Counted from the first letter of the stretch, positions 7,771 to 17,009 are shown. The stretch: DNA of 64,000 bases from Bradyrhizobium frederickii (GCF_004570865.1 NZ_SPQS01000011.1:62001-126000); one strand, 5' to 3'. Notes: a model not told the origin generated them from the sequence alone. Numbers and translations: made by a program.

Positions 7771-8961
7771 ATGAACGTACCGACCGACAATGCCCCCACG
7801 CAAGCCGACGGTGTCGTGGACTGGCTGACCAACGGCACGCGCGACGAGCGCTTCATCGACGACATTTTTGCGCAGATGTGCATCCGCCTCCAGCAGGCCG
7901 GCATTCCGCTCAAGCGGGCGACGCTTCACGTCCAAATCAATCATCCGCAATGGCTCGGCGCCCGCATGATTTGGTCCGACGGCATGAAGGGGGCCGAGAT
8001 CGCGCGGGTCGACTACGACGTTCGCGAGCGGTCCGAGTACATCGGAAGTCCTGCCAACGAGATCCATGAGGGAGCCGCCGAGCTGCGCGAGAATCTCGAG
8101 CGCGATCCCGCGCTCGGCCGCAAGCACGCTCTCTACGACGAGATGCGAGCCAACGGCTTGACCGACTACATCGCCTGGCCGCTGTACCACACGCTCGGCA
8201 AGCGCCACATCGTCACCTTCGCGACCGACCGGCCCGGCGGTTTCGACCCGGCGCATATCGCCGCCCTCAAGAAGCTCCTGCCGGTGCTGGCGCTGGTCAG
8301 CGAGATCCGTATCAAGAACCGCCTGGCGCGCACCCTGCTGGAGACCTATGTCGGCTCCCATGCCGGCGAGCTCATCCTGGCCGGCGCCACCCGGCGCGGC
8401 ACCGGCACGACGGTGCGCGCCGCGATCATGATTTGCGATCTCAGGGATTTCACCAAGATTTCCGACAACTGGCCGCGCGACGACGTTATCGATCTGCTCA
8501 ACGATTATTTCGACGCGATGTCGGAGCCGATCGCGCGACACGGCGGCGAGATCCTGAAATTCATCGGCGACGGCCTGCTCGCCATCTTTCCGCTTCAAGA
8601 TCCCAACGCCTGCGCAAACCTGCTCCATGCCGTCACCGAAGCCCGTCTGGCCATGGCCGCCCTGAACGAGCGGAACAACGCGACCGACCGCGCGCCGCTG
8701 AACTACGGCATCGGCGTCCATGTCGGCGACGTCATGTACGGCAATATCGGATCGGCCAGCCGGCTCGACTTCACGGTGATCGGCCCCGCCGTCAACATGG
8801 CCTCGCGCCTCGAAGCGCTGACCAAGCAATTGGGACGGAAGGTGCTGCTGTCGCGCGACTTTGCGGAGCTGGTGCAGCCGAAGTTCGAGCTGGAGCACGT
8901 CGGCAAGCACGAGGTGCGTGGCTTCAGCGATCCGATCGAGCTGTTTGCGTATCACGGCTGA
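7771..8961 (+). CDS. Soluble adenylate/guanylate cyclase
   Basis: 396 residues. The N-terminal 200 residues have no membrane segment and may be a sensory (GAF-like) domain; I do not recognise it firmly. The class III cyclase domain begins about residue 215 with I-C-D-L-R-D-F-T (metal Asp), continues with F-I-G-D-G-L-L-A-I-F, G-V-H-V-G-D-V-M-Y-G-N-I-G, and D-F-T-V-I-G-P-A-V-N-M-A-S-R-L-E. In the last motif the usual D after G is a P, a common variation. GGGGCAGG before the ATG serves as ribosome site. Second of three cyclase genes within 7 kb. Confidence 0.9.
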   Translation: MNVPTDNAPTQADGVVDWLTNGTRDERFIDDIFAQMCIRLQQAGIPLKRATLHVQINHPQWLGARMIWSDGMKGAEIARVDYDVRERSEYIGSPANEIHEGAAELRENLERDPALGRKHALYDEMRANGLTDYIAWPLYHTLGKRHIVTFATDRPGGFDPAHIAALKKLLPVLALVSEIRIKNRLARTLLETYVGSHAGELILAGATRRGTGTTVRAAIMICDLRDFTKISDNWPRDDVIDLLNDYFDAMSEPIARHGGEILKFIGDGLLAIFPLQDPNACANLLHAVTEARLAMAALNERNNATDRAPLNYGIGVHVGDVMYGNIGSASRLDFTVIGPAVNMASRLEALTKQLGRKVLLSRDFAELVQPKFELEHVGKHEVRGFSDPIELFAYHG

Positions 8962-9069
8962 GGCTGGCATGCCGGGCGATACAAGCCGCGGCCGAAGGCG
9001 AGCTTCCGAACCGAGGCTCGTCTGTTGCAAACGCGGGAATGTGCAACTACGCTTCGCCGCGGCCAGCCC

Positions 9070-9891
9070 ATGGTCCTGCGATCAGCTGTACACATGCCCA
9101 AATTTCTTCGCATCGGAGTCCATCAGTCGAACGTATCGGGGTACACGTCGAAGGCGTGGTGTGTCCGGCGGGTTGGTTCGGCGGTCTTCCTGAAGTGGGG
9201 CGCCGTGGAGGTTCATGGCGCCGGCGATGGGCGAAGGGTCTACTGGGCGCGGGTGCCGCAGGAGAAGACGATACGCTGCGGCACGGCGCAGCGCGCCCAG
9301 GACTACACCAAGGCAGCGATCGCCCGGCGCCGCAATCATCGCTACGAACCGCTGACTGGGCCGATCGCGCCCCGGCGCCGATCAGCCGAACGCGGCGCCG
9401 AGCTCAAGCAAGCGCTGGCCACGATCCTGATCGTCGACATCGTCGGCTCCACCGCAAAAGCCGCCAAGCTCGGCGATGCGCGCTGGACCAAGATCATGGG
9501 CCACTATTATGCCGCCGTGCGCAAGGAATTGAAGAGCTCGCGCGGCAAGGAAGTCGTGACGACGGGTGACGGCGTGCTGGCCACGTTCAGGAAACCGGAC
9601 GCCGGCATCGCGTGCGCGACCGCTATTCAGAAGGCCATGCGCACGCTGGGCCTCGAGATCCGGATCGGCTTGCACGCCGGCGAATACACCATCAGCGGCG
9701 GCGAGATGGTCGGCCTTGCCTTTCACATCTGCACCCGCGTCGCGGCGAAGGCGCGCCCCGGCGAGGTGCTGGTGTCGAGCGCGGTCAGGGAGCTGATGAA
9801 GATGCAGTCTGCGGTCAGCCTGAAGGATCACGGCGTGCACCGGCTCAAGGGCGTGCCGGAACGGTGGAGGCTGTGGCGGGTCGAGGGGTGA
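9070..9891 (+). CDS. WGR-like / class III nucleotide cyclase domain protein
   Basis: About 273 residues from the ATG at 9070. The start is uncertain: an upstream TTG at 9025 and an ATG at 9094 are in frame and none has a clear ribosome site. Residues about 30-95 (a core of F-L-K-W-G-A-V-E-V with a K/R-rich helix ending near Y-E-P-L) resemble a WGR-type fold, a tentative call. The C-terminal cyclase domain has I-V-D-I-V-G-S-T, T-T-G-D-G-V-L-A-T-F and R-I-G-L-H-A-G-E-Y. The segment equivalent to the Asn/Arg catalytic motif reads G-L-A-F-H-I-C-T-R-V-A-A, so activity is plausible but not certain. Orphan gene. Confidence 0.75.
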   Translation: MVLRSAVHMPKFLRIGVHQSNVSGYTSKAWCVRRVGSAVFLKWGAVEVHGAGDGRRVYWARVPQEKTIRCGTAQRAQDYTKAAIARRRNHRYEPLTGPIAPRRRSAERGAELKQALATILIVDIVGSTAKAAKLGDARWTKIMGHYYAAVRKELKSSRGKEVVTTGDGVLATFRKPDAGIACATAIQKAMRTLGLEIRIGLHAGEYTISGGEMVGLAFHICTRVAAKARPGEVLVSSAVRELMKMQSAVSLKDHGVHRLKGVPERWRLWRVEG

Positions 9892-9903
9892 GGGCCGCCG
9901 CCG

Positions 9904-10905
9904 TCACCTCATCTGCACCACGACCTTTCCCTTGGCTCGTCCCTTTTCGAGATAGGCAAGCGCCTGTTTTGCCTGGTCGAACGGAAAGACCTTGTCGACC
10001 ACCGGCCGGATGCGCTCGGCTGCGAGAAGCGCGCCGATCTCGGCGAGTTGCCCGCCGTCGGGATGCACGAACAGGAACGAATATGTCGCGCCAGCCTTGC
10101 GGGCCTTGCGAATGATCTTCCGGCTCAGCAAGCCGAACAGCAGCACCATGAAGACATTCATCCCCCGTCCGCGCGCGAACGCGGCGTCCGGCGGGCCGAC
10201 GAGCGAGGCAATCCTGCTGCCCGGCTTCAGAATCCGAAGCGACCTCTCGATCGTATCGCCCCTGACCGTCCCAAGCACGGCGTCGTAACCGCGCAGCACG
10301 TCCTCGAATGGCTGTCTCTTGTAGTCGATCACCTCGTCAGCTCCGAGGCTGCGCACCAGGTCGACATTTCCGGTGCTGGTCGTCGTCCCGACTTTCGCTC
10401 CGAGATGTTTCGCGAGCTGGATCGCAAAAGTACCAATGCCGCCGGCGCCCGCGGGGATGAACACCTTCTGCCCGGGCGTGAGGCCGATCCTCTCCTTGAG
10501 CGCCTGCCAGGACGTCAGGCCGACCATCGGGATCGAGGCCGCCTGCACGAAGTCGAGGTTTGCCGGCTTGAGCGCTGCGGCATTCTCCGGCACGCGCGCG
10601 AACTCGGCGAGTGCGCCGGTGCCGAGGTCGAAGATGCTGGCGAAGACGGCGTCACCCGGCTTGAAGCGGGTCACGCGGCTTCCCACCTCGACGACCACGC
10701 CTGCGAGGTCACTGCCGAGCGTGGCAGGCAGATCGAACTTGAGGATGGGCTTGAATGTTCCCTTCGGGATCATATTGTCGATCGGGTTCAGGCCCGCGGC
10801 GTGAACCTCGACCAGAATTTCGTTCGGTGCGGGCTTCGGCCGGGCGATGTCGGCCAGCTCCACCTGATCGGGCTTGCCGTATCGCTTGAAGATCAGAGCT
10901 TTCAT
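9904..10905 (-). CDS. NADP-dependent quinone oxidoreductase-like protein (zinc-independent MDR family)
   Basis: 333 residues, the family length. The N-terminal GroES-like domain contains G-L-N-P-I-D-N and G-S-D-L-A-G-V-V-V-E-V-G. The cofactor loop is A-G-A-G-G-I-G-T-F-A-I-Q-L-A-K-H-L-G-A at about 153. The structural-zinc cysteines of alcohol dehydrogenases are absent, which fits the quinone oxidoreductase/enone reductase branch. It lies 68 bp downstream of the SDR gene on the same strand and is likely under the same TetR control, suggesting a role in reducing electrophilic carbonyls or quinones (inference). Confidence 0.88.
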   Translation of the reverse strand: MKALIFKRYGKPDQVELADIARPKPAPNEILVEVHAAGLNPIDNMIPKGTFKPILKFDLPATLGSDLAGVVVEVGSRVTRFKPGDAVFASIFDLGTGALAEFARVPENAAALKPANLDFVQAASIPMVGLTSWQALKERIGLTPGQKVFIPAGAGGIGTFAIQLAKHLGAKVGTTTSTGNVDLVRSLGADEVIDYKRQPFEDVLRGYDAVLGTVRGDTIERSLRILKPGSRIASLVGPPDAAFARGRGMNVFMVLLFGLLSRKIIRKARKAGATYSFLFVHPDGGQLAEIGALLAAERIRPVVDKVFPFDQAKQALAYLEKGRAKGKVVVQMR

Positions 10906-10973
10906 GTTTTCCTCTCGGCCGAAATGTTCTTCGCGCTCGCAGAGCCGCGGGCTGCCGGTGCCGGTTGTCGCCG

Positions 10974-11828
10974 TCAGAAAGCCCGGGCGGTGCGGGTGGG
11001 CCCTGCCGCCGGCATATCGAGCCGCAGGTCTTTTCGAAGCCCGGCATCCACCAGGCTCGCAGGCGCAAATCGGCGAAGCAATCGCAGGCGCTTCGCCAGC
11101 TTGCCGGCGGAATATCGGAGTTTTGGCCGCGCTGCGCTCGCCGCCTCCAGCACGGTCTCGGCCACGACGCCGGGCTGTTCGGCCGTCGCCATCACCTCAT
11201 TTACCCGCCTGGTCACGCCGGTGCGCGCCTCGTGATAGGCGTCGAGCCTGGCGTCGGGCTCCATGAAGTTCGCATCGAATGGCGTCTTGGTGTAGGCGGG
11301 CTCGACGACCGAGACCCGGATGCCCCTCGTGCGCAGCTCATGGTCGAGCGATTCCGAATAGCCGGCCACCGCGTGCTTGGTCGCGGCATAGAGCGCGCCA
11401 TAAGGCATCGGCAGAAAACCAAGCACCGAACCGATGTTGACGATGCGCCCATGGCCCTGCTGGCGCATGTGCGGAACGACGGCGCGCGTCATCCGGACCA
11501 GTCCGAAGAAGTTCGTCTCGAAGATCGCTCGTGCCTGCTCGATCGAGCTCTCTTCCGCGCCGGCAGGAGCGACGCCGAAACCGGCATTGTTCACCAGCAG
11601 GTGGATGCCGCCCTCGCGCCGCATCAGCTCGCTGACGGCGGCTTCCACCGACTCGTCGCGGGTGACGTCGAGGGCCAGCATCTCGAACGCTTGGTTGCGG
11701 ACCTGTGCCCCCCGTCTGCTGGTGCCGTAGACCTTGTAGCCGGCCTGCGCGAGCCGCGCCGCCGTGGCTTCGCCGATCCCGGACGAGGCGCCGGTCACGA
11801 GCGCGACCTGGGGTTTTATCTTGTTCAT
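10974..11828 (-). CDS. Classical short-chain dehydrogenase/reductase
   Basis: 284 residues. Rossmann motif T-G-A-S-S-G-I-G at about 14-21, N-N-A-G-F-G at 85, I-V-N-I-G-S-V-L-G-F near 135, and the catalytic Y-A-A-T-K-H-A near 147-153. The first Rossmann Arg region (G-T-S-R-R) suggests NADP preference. The C-terminal extension contains a basic stretch (K-L-A-K-R-L-R-L-L-R-R-F). It is divergent from the TetR gene with palindromic operators in the 118-bp gap, and is followed by the QOR-like gene. Confidence 0.9.
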   Translation of the reverse strand: MNKIKPQVALVTGASSGIGEATAARLAQAGYKVYGTSRRGAQVRNQAFEMLALDVTRDESVEAAVSELMRREGGIHLLVNNAGFGVAPAGAEESSIEQARAIFETNFFGLVRMTRAVVPHMRQQGHGRIVNIGSVLGFLPMPYGALYAATKHAVAGYSESLDHELRTRGIRVSVVEPAYTKTPFDANFMEPDARLDAYHEARTGVTRRVNEVMATAEQPGVVAETVLEAASAARPKLRYSAGKLAKRLRLLRRFAPASLVDAGLRKDLRLDMPAAGPTRTARAF

Positions 11829-11870
11829 GGGCTGGTCTCCGACGCGGCCACTGGATGCGAAATGTTTTGA

Positions 11871-11907
11871 TTACGATCGTAACTAATGATATACATGACG
11901 ATCGTAA
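11871..11907. promoter_or_regulatory. Twin TetR operator palindromes
   Basis: A perfect 12-bp palindrome TTACGATCGTAA lies at 11871-11882, and a second copy with one mismatch, TGACGATCGTAA, at 11896-11907. They share the ACGATCGT core and are 25 bp apart, in the short gap between the SDR gene and the TetR gene. This is the expected layout for a TetR repressor controlling itself and the divergent operon. Confidence 0.75.
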
Positions 11908-11946
11908 TGATAATTGTCAAGGGCCCGAGGCCCGAGGACCAGTCTG

Positions 11947-12498
11947 ATGCGCGTTTCGAAGGAACAGGCCGCCCAGAACCGCGAGCGCATTCTCAATGCC
12001 GCCTCCCGCTTGATGCGGGAGCGCGGCATCGCCGGCGTCGGTGTCGACGCCCTCGCCGAGGCGGCCGGGATGACTCACGGCAGCCTGTACAGTCAGTTCG
12101 GCTCCAAGGAGCGGCTGGTCGAGGAAGCGGTCGCCCATGCGATCAGCGCCAAGGGAAAGGAATTGTCCGAGGGCTTCGCCCTCGACGACTACGTGTCGGA
12201 ATACCTCTCGCCGGCGCATCGCGACGCTCCCGCCAGCGGCTGCCCCTTTGCGGCGCTGGCGTGCGAGGTGTCACGCCAAAGCAGCGGCGTGAAGGAGCGT
12301 TTCACCGCCGGCTTGCGAGGCGTGATCGCGCTGCTGAGCAGCCGCCTGCCGTCCGGCTTGAAGCCGCGGCAGCGCGACGACCAGGCGATCGTAGCGACCG
12401 CCGCCCTGGTCGGCGCTCTCGTGCTCGCCCGCGCGGTGAACGATCCCAAGCTGTCGGACGACATTCTTCGCGCGACGCGGAACGCAATATTGAAGTGA
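11947..12498 (+). CDS. TetR/AcrR family transcriptional regulator
   Basis: 183 residues from the ATG at 11947. An in-frame TTG at 11914 would add residues not typical of the family. The helix-turn-helix is R-E-R-I-L-N-A-A-S-R-L-M-R-E-R-G then V-G-V-D-A-L-A-E-A-A-G-M-T-H-G-S-L-Y-S-Q-F at residues about 13-52. The ligand domain contains P-A-S-G-C-P-F-A-A-L, with a Cys found in regulators that sense reactive electrophiles. It is divergent from SDR and QOR-like genes that would be its targets; sensing of an electrophile is inference. Confidence 0.9.
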   Translation: MRVSKEQAAQNRERILNAASRLMRERGIAGVGVDALAEAAGMTHGSLYSQFGSKERLVEEAVAHAISAKGKELSEGFALDDYVSEYLSPAHRDAPASGCPFAALACEVSRQSSGVKERFTAGLRGVIALLSSRLPSGLKPRQRDDQAIVATAALVGALVLARAVNDPKLSDDILRATRNAILK

Positions 12499-12743
12499 AA
12501 TACGCGTTCGACCCAGGGAGACGTAACTTCGAATAACGGCCGCGCTGCATCGCCGCGCACACGGGCCGATGGCGAGTGCCAGAGCAATGATCAGGACCAA
12601 GCTCGGCCTGTTCCCGGTTGGGAACTGCGGCGATTCCCTTTCCTCCGACAATTGCAGCAGCGGCGTTAAGGTCGAGGACACCAAGCGCCTTTACGGGTCC
12701 TTCGCCTCTCTGCCCTAGCCTTCGCATGGGTGGGGCGACATTG

Positions 12744-15700
12744 ATGGGCTTCTTCGCGCGGCTTCGTGATTTTTTCTCGGTGGGCGATACGACCGATCCG
12801 CTCGGCCGCTCGTTGCTCGTCGAGCAGTTCCGCGTGCTCCGCAAGCAGGTGCCGGTTCTCTATGCCGCGCTTCTGGTCAACAGTATCAGCGTTGGACTGC
12901 TTCTTCCGAACACGGTCTCGGCATGGCTGCGATTTGCCTTGCCAGCCGCTCTCCTGGCGGCCTGTCTGTTTCGGCTGGCGCAGTGGCTGCGGCTGAAGAA
13001 GGCCGATTTCACCGCCGAGGAGGCCTACCGAGAGCTCGCAAGGGTTCGTCTCGCCACGGTGGTGCTCAGCTCCAGCTTCGTGATCTGGATCCTGGCGCTG
13101 TTCATGGTGGTCGATCCCGGTCTGCGTGTGTCGGTCTCCCTGCTGCTCTTCATGGGCTGCGTCGGGACTGCCTACTGCCTCGGCAGCTTCCCGCCGTCGT
13201 CCCGGCTGACGATGCTGATTGCCGGCGCACCGATCGCGACGCTCCTGCTGCTGTCCGGCGATGGGATGCTGGTCTCGGTCGGGATCAATCTGCTGGCGCT
13301 GCTCGTCCTGCTCGCCCGGATGATCAACACCAATTTCCGCTCCTTCGTGAAGCTGGTCGAGACCCACGGACGGCTGTCCGAGGAAGGCGATCGCGCCCGG
13401 GCCGCAGAGCAGACCGCGACCGCGTTCGCGGAGCGCTTCGACAGGGCGCTCAACAACATGTCCCAGGGGCTCTGCTTCTTCGATGCCGATCAGCGCCTGA
13501 TCGTCTGCAACCGGCAGTATCTCGAGGTCTACGATCTCGACCCGAAACTGGTCCGGCCGGGCATGAAGCTGAACGAGATCGTCGATCTCCGCTATTCGGC
13601 CGGCAGCGCCCCGAAGATGTCGAAGCAGGATTATCTGGCCTGGCGCAACAGCGCTCCGGTGAGCGCCGAGAACTCGGATACGACCGTGGAGCTCACCAAC
13701 GGGCGGATCGTGCGGATCCGGCATCGCCCGATGGGAGAGAAGGGCTGGGTCGCAACCCACGAGGACATCACGGAGCGCCATCGCACCGAGAGAGCGCTGG
13801 CGGAAGCCAAGAGCGCGGCCGAGCAGGCCGAAGCTGCCGCGCGCGCCGCGCACACCCATCTGACCGAAGCGCTCGATGTGGTTCCCGAAGGACTTGCCGT
13901 CTTCGACAAGGACGACCGTCTGGTTCTCTGGAATCGTCAATACGCCGAGTTCTACGCGGCCAGCCGGGATGCACTTGCCGCCGGCACGCCGTTCGAAACC
14001 ATTCTTCGAACCGGATTGGCCGGGGGACAATATCCGGACGCCGCGGGGCGGGAGGAGGAGTGGCTTACCGAGCGCCTCGCCCACCATGCGCTGCCCCAAC
14101 ACTCGCACGAGCAGCATCTGGCGGGTGACCGCTGGGTTCGCGTCGAGGAAAGACACACCAGCGACGGAGGAAGCATCGGGGTCCGGATCGACATCACCGA
14201 CCTCAAGCGCCGCGAAGCCTCCTTCCGCCTCCTCTTTGAAGAGAACCCGCTTCCGATGTGGGTGGTCGATGCGAAGACGCGTCGGCTCATCGCCGTAAAT
14301 GGTGCGATGTGCAGGCATTACGGCTATTCCCGCCAGGATCTCCTCGCCATGTCCGAGCATCAGCTCGCCTCTGCGGAGCAGCAGGCGGCGGCCGAATGCG
14401 ACTGCGAGTTGCACAGGACGGCCGACGGCGAGGTGATCGAGGTCGTGATCGAATCCCGGCCGCTGGTCTATGACGGGCGGTCGGCCCATGTCTGCGTCGG
14501 CTTCGACGTGACGGAACGGAACAGGGCTCAGCAGAGGGTGAGCTATCTCGCCGGTCACGACGCGCTCACGGAGCTGCCCAACAGGGCCGCCTTGGGCCAA
14601 CATCTCTCCGCCGCGATCGAACGCGCCGAGATCACCGGTAGCGCCTTCGCCGTGCTCTGCATCGATCTCGACCATTTCAAGGCGATCAACGACCGCTTCG
14701 GTCACGCCGTCGGCGACGCCGTGCTGCGCGAGGCCGCAAGGCGCCTGCAGGAGGTTTCGCAAGGATCCTACGTGGCGCGCGTCGGCGGCGACGAATTCAT
14801 CGGCATCATCGATCAAGCGCCGCTGCCGGCAACCGCGGAGCTGCTCGCCACCAGGATGCGGGCCCAGTTCGAGCAGCCGATCGAGGTCGACGGCCATGCC
14901 CTGAAGATCGATCTCTGCGTCGGCGTCGCGCTATATCCGAGAGATGCCGGCGATTCCGTTGCACTGCTGGCGAACGCGGATGCCGCCCTCTATCGCGCCA
15001 AGCATGAGGGCAGGGGAGCCATCCGCCTGTTCACCAGCGCGATGGACCAGCAATTGCGCGACCGCCGCGAGCTGGAGCACGATTTGCTGGCCGCGGTGGA
15101 GCGGGGTGAACTCTATCTGGAGTACCAGCCGCAGCAGCATCGCGATGGCACGGTGATGGCCTACGAGGCACTGGTGCGCTGGCGGCATCCGGTGCGCGGG
15201 ATCATCCCGCCGGGCGAGTTCATTCCGATCGCGGAGCGAAGCGGCTCCATCGCGCAGATCGATGATTGGGTCCTGAAGGAGGCGTGCAGGGAAGCGGCAT
15301 CATGGGATCAGCCGCTGCGGGTGGCCGTCAACGTCTCGGCGGCCCAGTTCCGCCGGGAAAACCTCGACCGGCAGGTCCGCCGGTCGCTGCGCGACAGCGG
15401 GCTTCCGGCCGCGCGGCTCGAGCTCGAGATCACCGAAGGCGTCCTGATCGAGGACATGCCGCGCGCCAAGCGGACCATGCAGTCGCTCAAGGCACTCGGC
15501 ATCCTGATCGCCCTCGACGATTTCGGAACGGGATACTCGTCGCTGTCATATCTCGAAGCGTTTCCACTGGACCGCATCAAGATCGACCGCTCCTTCGTCG
15601 CCTCGCTCGGCCAGAGCGATCGCTCGCTCGCCATCGTCAGGGCCGTGATCGGCCTCGCCCACGGGCTCGGGGTGCCGGTCCTTGCCGAAGGTATCGAGAC

Positions 15701-15827
15701 GGAGAAACAGATGTCGCTGCTGATGCAGGAAGGCTGCGACGAGATGCAAGGATATCTGATCGGGCGGCCGCGGAGCCTCGTGTCCTCCCGGCCAAGCAAA
15801 AACGCCTCCAGGCGAGCGGCTTCCTGA
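12744..15827 (+). CDS. Membrane PAS-GGDEF-EAL cyclic-di-GMP enzyme
   Basis: 1027 residues from ATG 12744 (ATG 12726 is an alternative). The N-terminal region (about 35-215) has five or six membrane helices, followed by a coiled linker, PAS at about 231, a second PAS at about 371, a third at about 493, GGDEF about 610-770 and EAL about 785-1020. The cyclase motif G-G-D-E-F is intact (about 681), and the residues five before it do not form an RxxD inhibitory site. The EAL domain keeps E-A-L-V-R-W near 806 and D-D-F-G-T-G-Y-S-S-L. It may therefore both make and degrade c-di-GMP. It stands alone on the plus strand. Confidence 0.92.
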   Translation: MGFFARLRDFFSVGDTTDPLGRSLLVEQFRVLRKQVPVLYAALLVNSISVGLLLPNTVSAWLRFALPAALLAACLFRLAQWLRLKKADFTAEEAYRELARVRLATVVLSSSFVIWILALFMVVDPGLRVSVSLLLFMGCVGTAYCLGSFPPSSRLTMLIAGAPIATLLLLSGDGMLVSVGINLLALLVLLARMINTNFRSFVKLVETHGRLSEEGDRARAAEQTATAFAERFDRALNNMSQGLCFFDADQRLIVCNRQYLEVYDLDPKLVRPGMKLNEIVDLRYSAGSAPKMSKQDYLAWRNSAPVSAENSDTTVELTNGRIVRIRHRPMGEKGWVATHEDITERHRTERALAEAKSAAEQAEAAARAAHTHLTEALDVVPEGLAVFDKDDRLVLWNRQYAEFYAASRDALAAGTPFETILRTGLAGGQYPDAAGREEEWLTERLAHHALPQHSHEQHLAGDRWVRVEERHTSDGGSIGVRIDITDLKRREASFRLLFEENPLPMWVVDAKTRRLIAVNGAMCRHYGYSRQDLLAMSEHQLASAEQQAAAECDCELHRTADGEVIEVVIESRPLVYDGRSAHVCVGFDVTERNRAQQRVSYLAGHDALTELPNRAALGQHLSAAIERAEITGSAFAVLCIDLDHFKAINDRFGHAVGDAVLREAARRLQEVSQGSYVARVGGDEFIGIIDQAPLPATAELLATRMRAQFEQPIEVDGHALKIDLCVGVALYPRDAGDSVALLANADAALYRAKHEGRGAIRLFTSAMDQQLRDRRELEHDLLAAVERGELYLEYQPQQHRDGTVMAYEALVRWRHPVRGIIPPGEFIPIAERSGSIAQIDDWVLKEACREAASWDQPLRVAVNVSAAQFRRENLDRQVRRSLRDSGLPAARLELEITEGVLIEDMPRAKRTMQSLKALGILIALDDFGTGYSSLSYLEAFPLDRIKIDRSFVASLGQSDRSLAIVRAVIGLAHGLGVPVLAEGIETEKQMSLLMQEGCDEMQGYLIGRPRSLVSSRPSKNASRRAAS

Positions 15828-15854
15828 ACGGCGGAAAGGGCAGTGCGGCGCGCT

Positions 15855-16130
15855 TTAGCTGGCCGGATCGGCCCGGTCGCATCTCGGGCATCGGCCGTCC
15901 GCGGCGACTGCGAGTTGCTGGCCGATTTCGTCCCTGAGGGCGTCTGCCTCGAACGGCGTCCCGTCGCTCTTCAGGATTCGCTTGGCGCGTTCGTAAGCAT
16001 GGCTCTCGGCGGCGTCGTCGCCGACGCGGATGATCACCTCGCTGTGGAAGGGGCAGACTGTGGTCGCGCGCGTCGTCTCGAGCGCATAGCGCACGGCCGC
16101 AGAGAGATCGTCGAGGTTGGCGGGCATCAT
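15855..16130 (-). CDS. Conserved small hypothetical protein with two Cys motifs
   Basis: 91 residues from the first of two adjacent Met codons. It has an N-terminal acidic helix, a C-P-F-H at about 28 and a C-terminal C-P-R-C, giving three cysteines and a histidine that could bind a metal. The middle is rich in charged helix (Y-E-R-A-K-R-I-L-K). No family recognised. Codon use is typical of the neighbours, with GC-rich third positions. It converges on the PAS-GGDEF-EAL gene. Confidence 0.6.
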   Translation of the reverse strand: MMPANLDDLSAAVRYALETTRATTVCPFHSEVIIRVGDDAAESHAYERAKRILKSDGTPFEADALRDEIGQQLAVAADGRCPRCDRADPAS

Positions 16131-16589
16131 GGCTGCTCTCCCGGTCGAGGCGCTCCCGATGGTGGCCTGTTGCCGGCGGCGCGATTTGGTGTCGGGCCGG
16201 CCGGGCGAAATCAATCAGCCCCGGCTTCCGAGGAGAGCTTCCAGGGGGGCACCGAGGCCGATTGCATGGTCTGTCCAGGGCTGGGCCATCCAAACGGCTG
16301 GGCCATCCAACCCGCGGTACCGGCCTTCGTTCCATCGAACCTGCCGGCGGAGCCTCTCCTTGCGGAGCCGGCCCCCTGAGCGCGGTCGCTTGCACCCTGT
16401 CTTCGAAGCGGCGCCCGGAGTGCCTAGGAGTCCGGGCTCCGCTTCGTGCGGCACCGGATAGCGCGCCCGATGCCAGACACAGCATAGCGGCGGGCAGGCG
16501 GTTCGCCTTGACCCATCGCAAACCTGGGAAAGGCCCGTAAGGGATCGTCCGCAATTTCGCCGGCGGGGATTTCGGAGCATGAGAGAAGC
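16131..16589. other. Gene-poor stretch with a short direct repeat
   Basis: No convincing gene. A 15-bp direct repeat GGCTGGGCCATCCAA occurs at 16279-16293 and 16296-16310 (17-bp period). The open frames across it have no ribosome site or family resemblance. The end of the stretch holds the promoter region of the zinc-ribbon-like gene at 16590. Confidence 0.5.
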
Positions 16590-16802
16590 ATGCAGCGCCA
16601 GATCCTCTTCAGGTGCCCGCGCACCGGCACGAACGTCGAGCATCGGTTCGACGACGAACGGCCCGAAGGGGCCGGGCCGGCGGACAGCTATGTGCCCGTG
16701 AGGTGTCCGGCCTGCATGTCGCTGCATTTCGTCAACAGCACCACCGGCAGGCTGCTGAATGAGCCAGGCGCGCAGCCCGGCTCCACGCCGCGTTCCGCCT
16801 GA
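16590..16802 (+). CDS. Small zinc-ribbon-like hypothetical protein
   Basis: 70 residues. A C-P-R-T-G-T (C9) and a C-P-A-C (C39/C42) flank a beta-rich middle, a pattern seen in small zinc-ribbon proteins of rhizobia. The second site ends with S-L-H-F-V-N. A GAGAG ribosome site precedes the ATG. Function unknown; metal binding is inferred from the cysteines only. Confidence 0.65.
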   Translation: MQRQILFRCPRTGTNVEHRFDDERPEGAGPADSYVPVRCPACMSLHFVNSTTGRLLNEPGAQPGSTPRSA

Positions 16803-16817
16803 TCCACCGCCGGCGCT

Positions 16818-17009
16818 TCACGCCGACCAGCGGTCCTGCTCCTCCCGGTGCGCCTGCTCGTTGAGCCGTTCGGCCAGTTCATCGGCGATCTGCTCCGACT
16901 CGGCCGAGGCCACCGGCTCGCCCTTGTGAGTCCTAAGCTTGTCCTTGTCGGCTTCGAGCGGGAAGTCGTCAGGTGTCAGTTCGGTTTCCTTGCCGGTCAT
17001 CTTGGTCAT
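16818..17009 (-). CDS. Small acidic hypothetical protein
   Basis: 63 residues, strongly charged, with a C-terminal amphipathic helix (E-Q-I-A-D-E-L-A-E-R-L-N-E-Q-A). GAGG lies six bases before the first ATG; a second in-frame ATG is three codons in. No cysteine and no membrane segment. It ends 15 bp from the convergent zinc-ribbon-like gene. Function unknown. Confidence 0.6.
   Translation of the reverse strand: MTKMTGKETELTPDDFPLEADKDKLRTHKGEPVASAESEQIADELAERLNEQAHREEQDRWSA

Noticed and set aside
16131..16589. Several open frames in a gene-poor stretch
   Set aside because: They are GC-driven shadow frames without ribosome sites or family resemblance.
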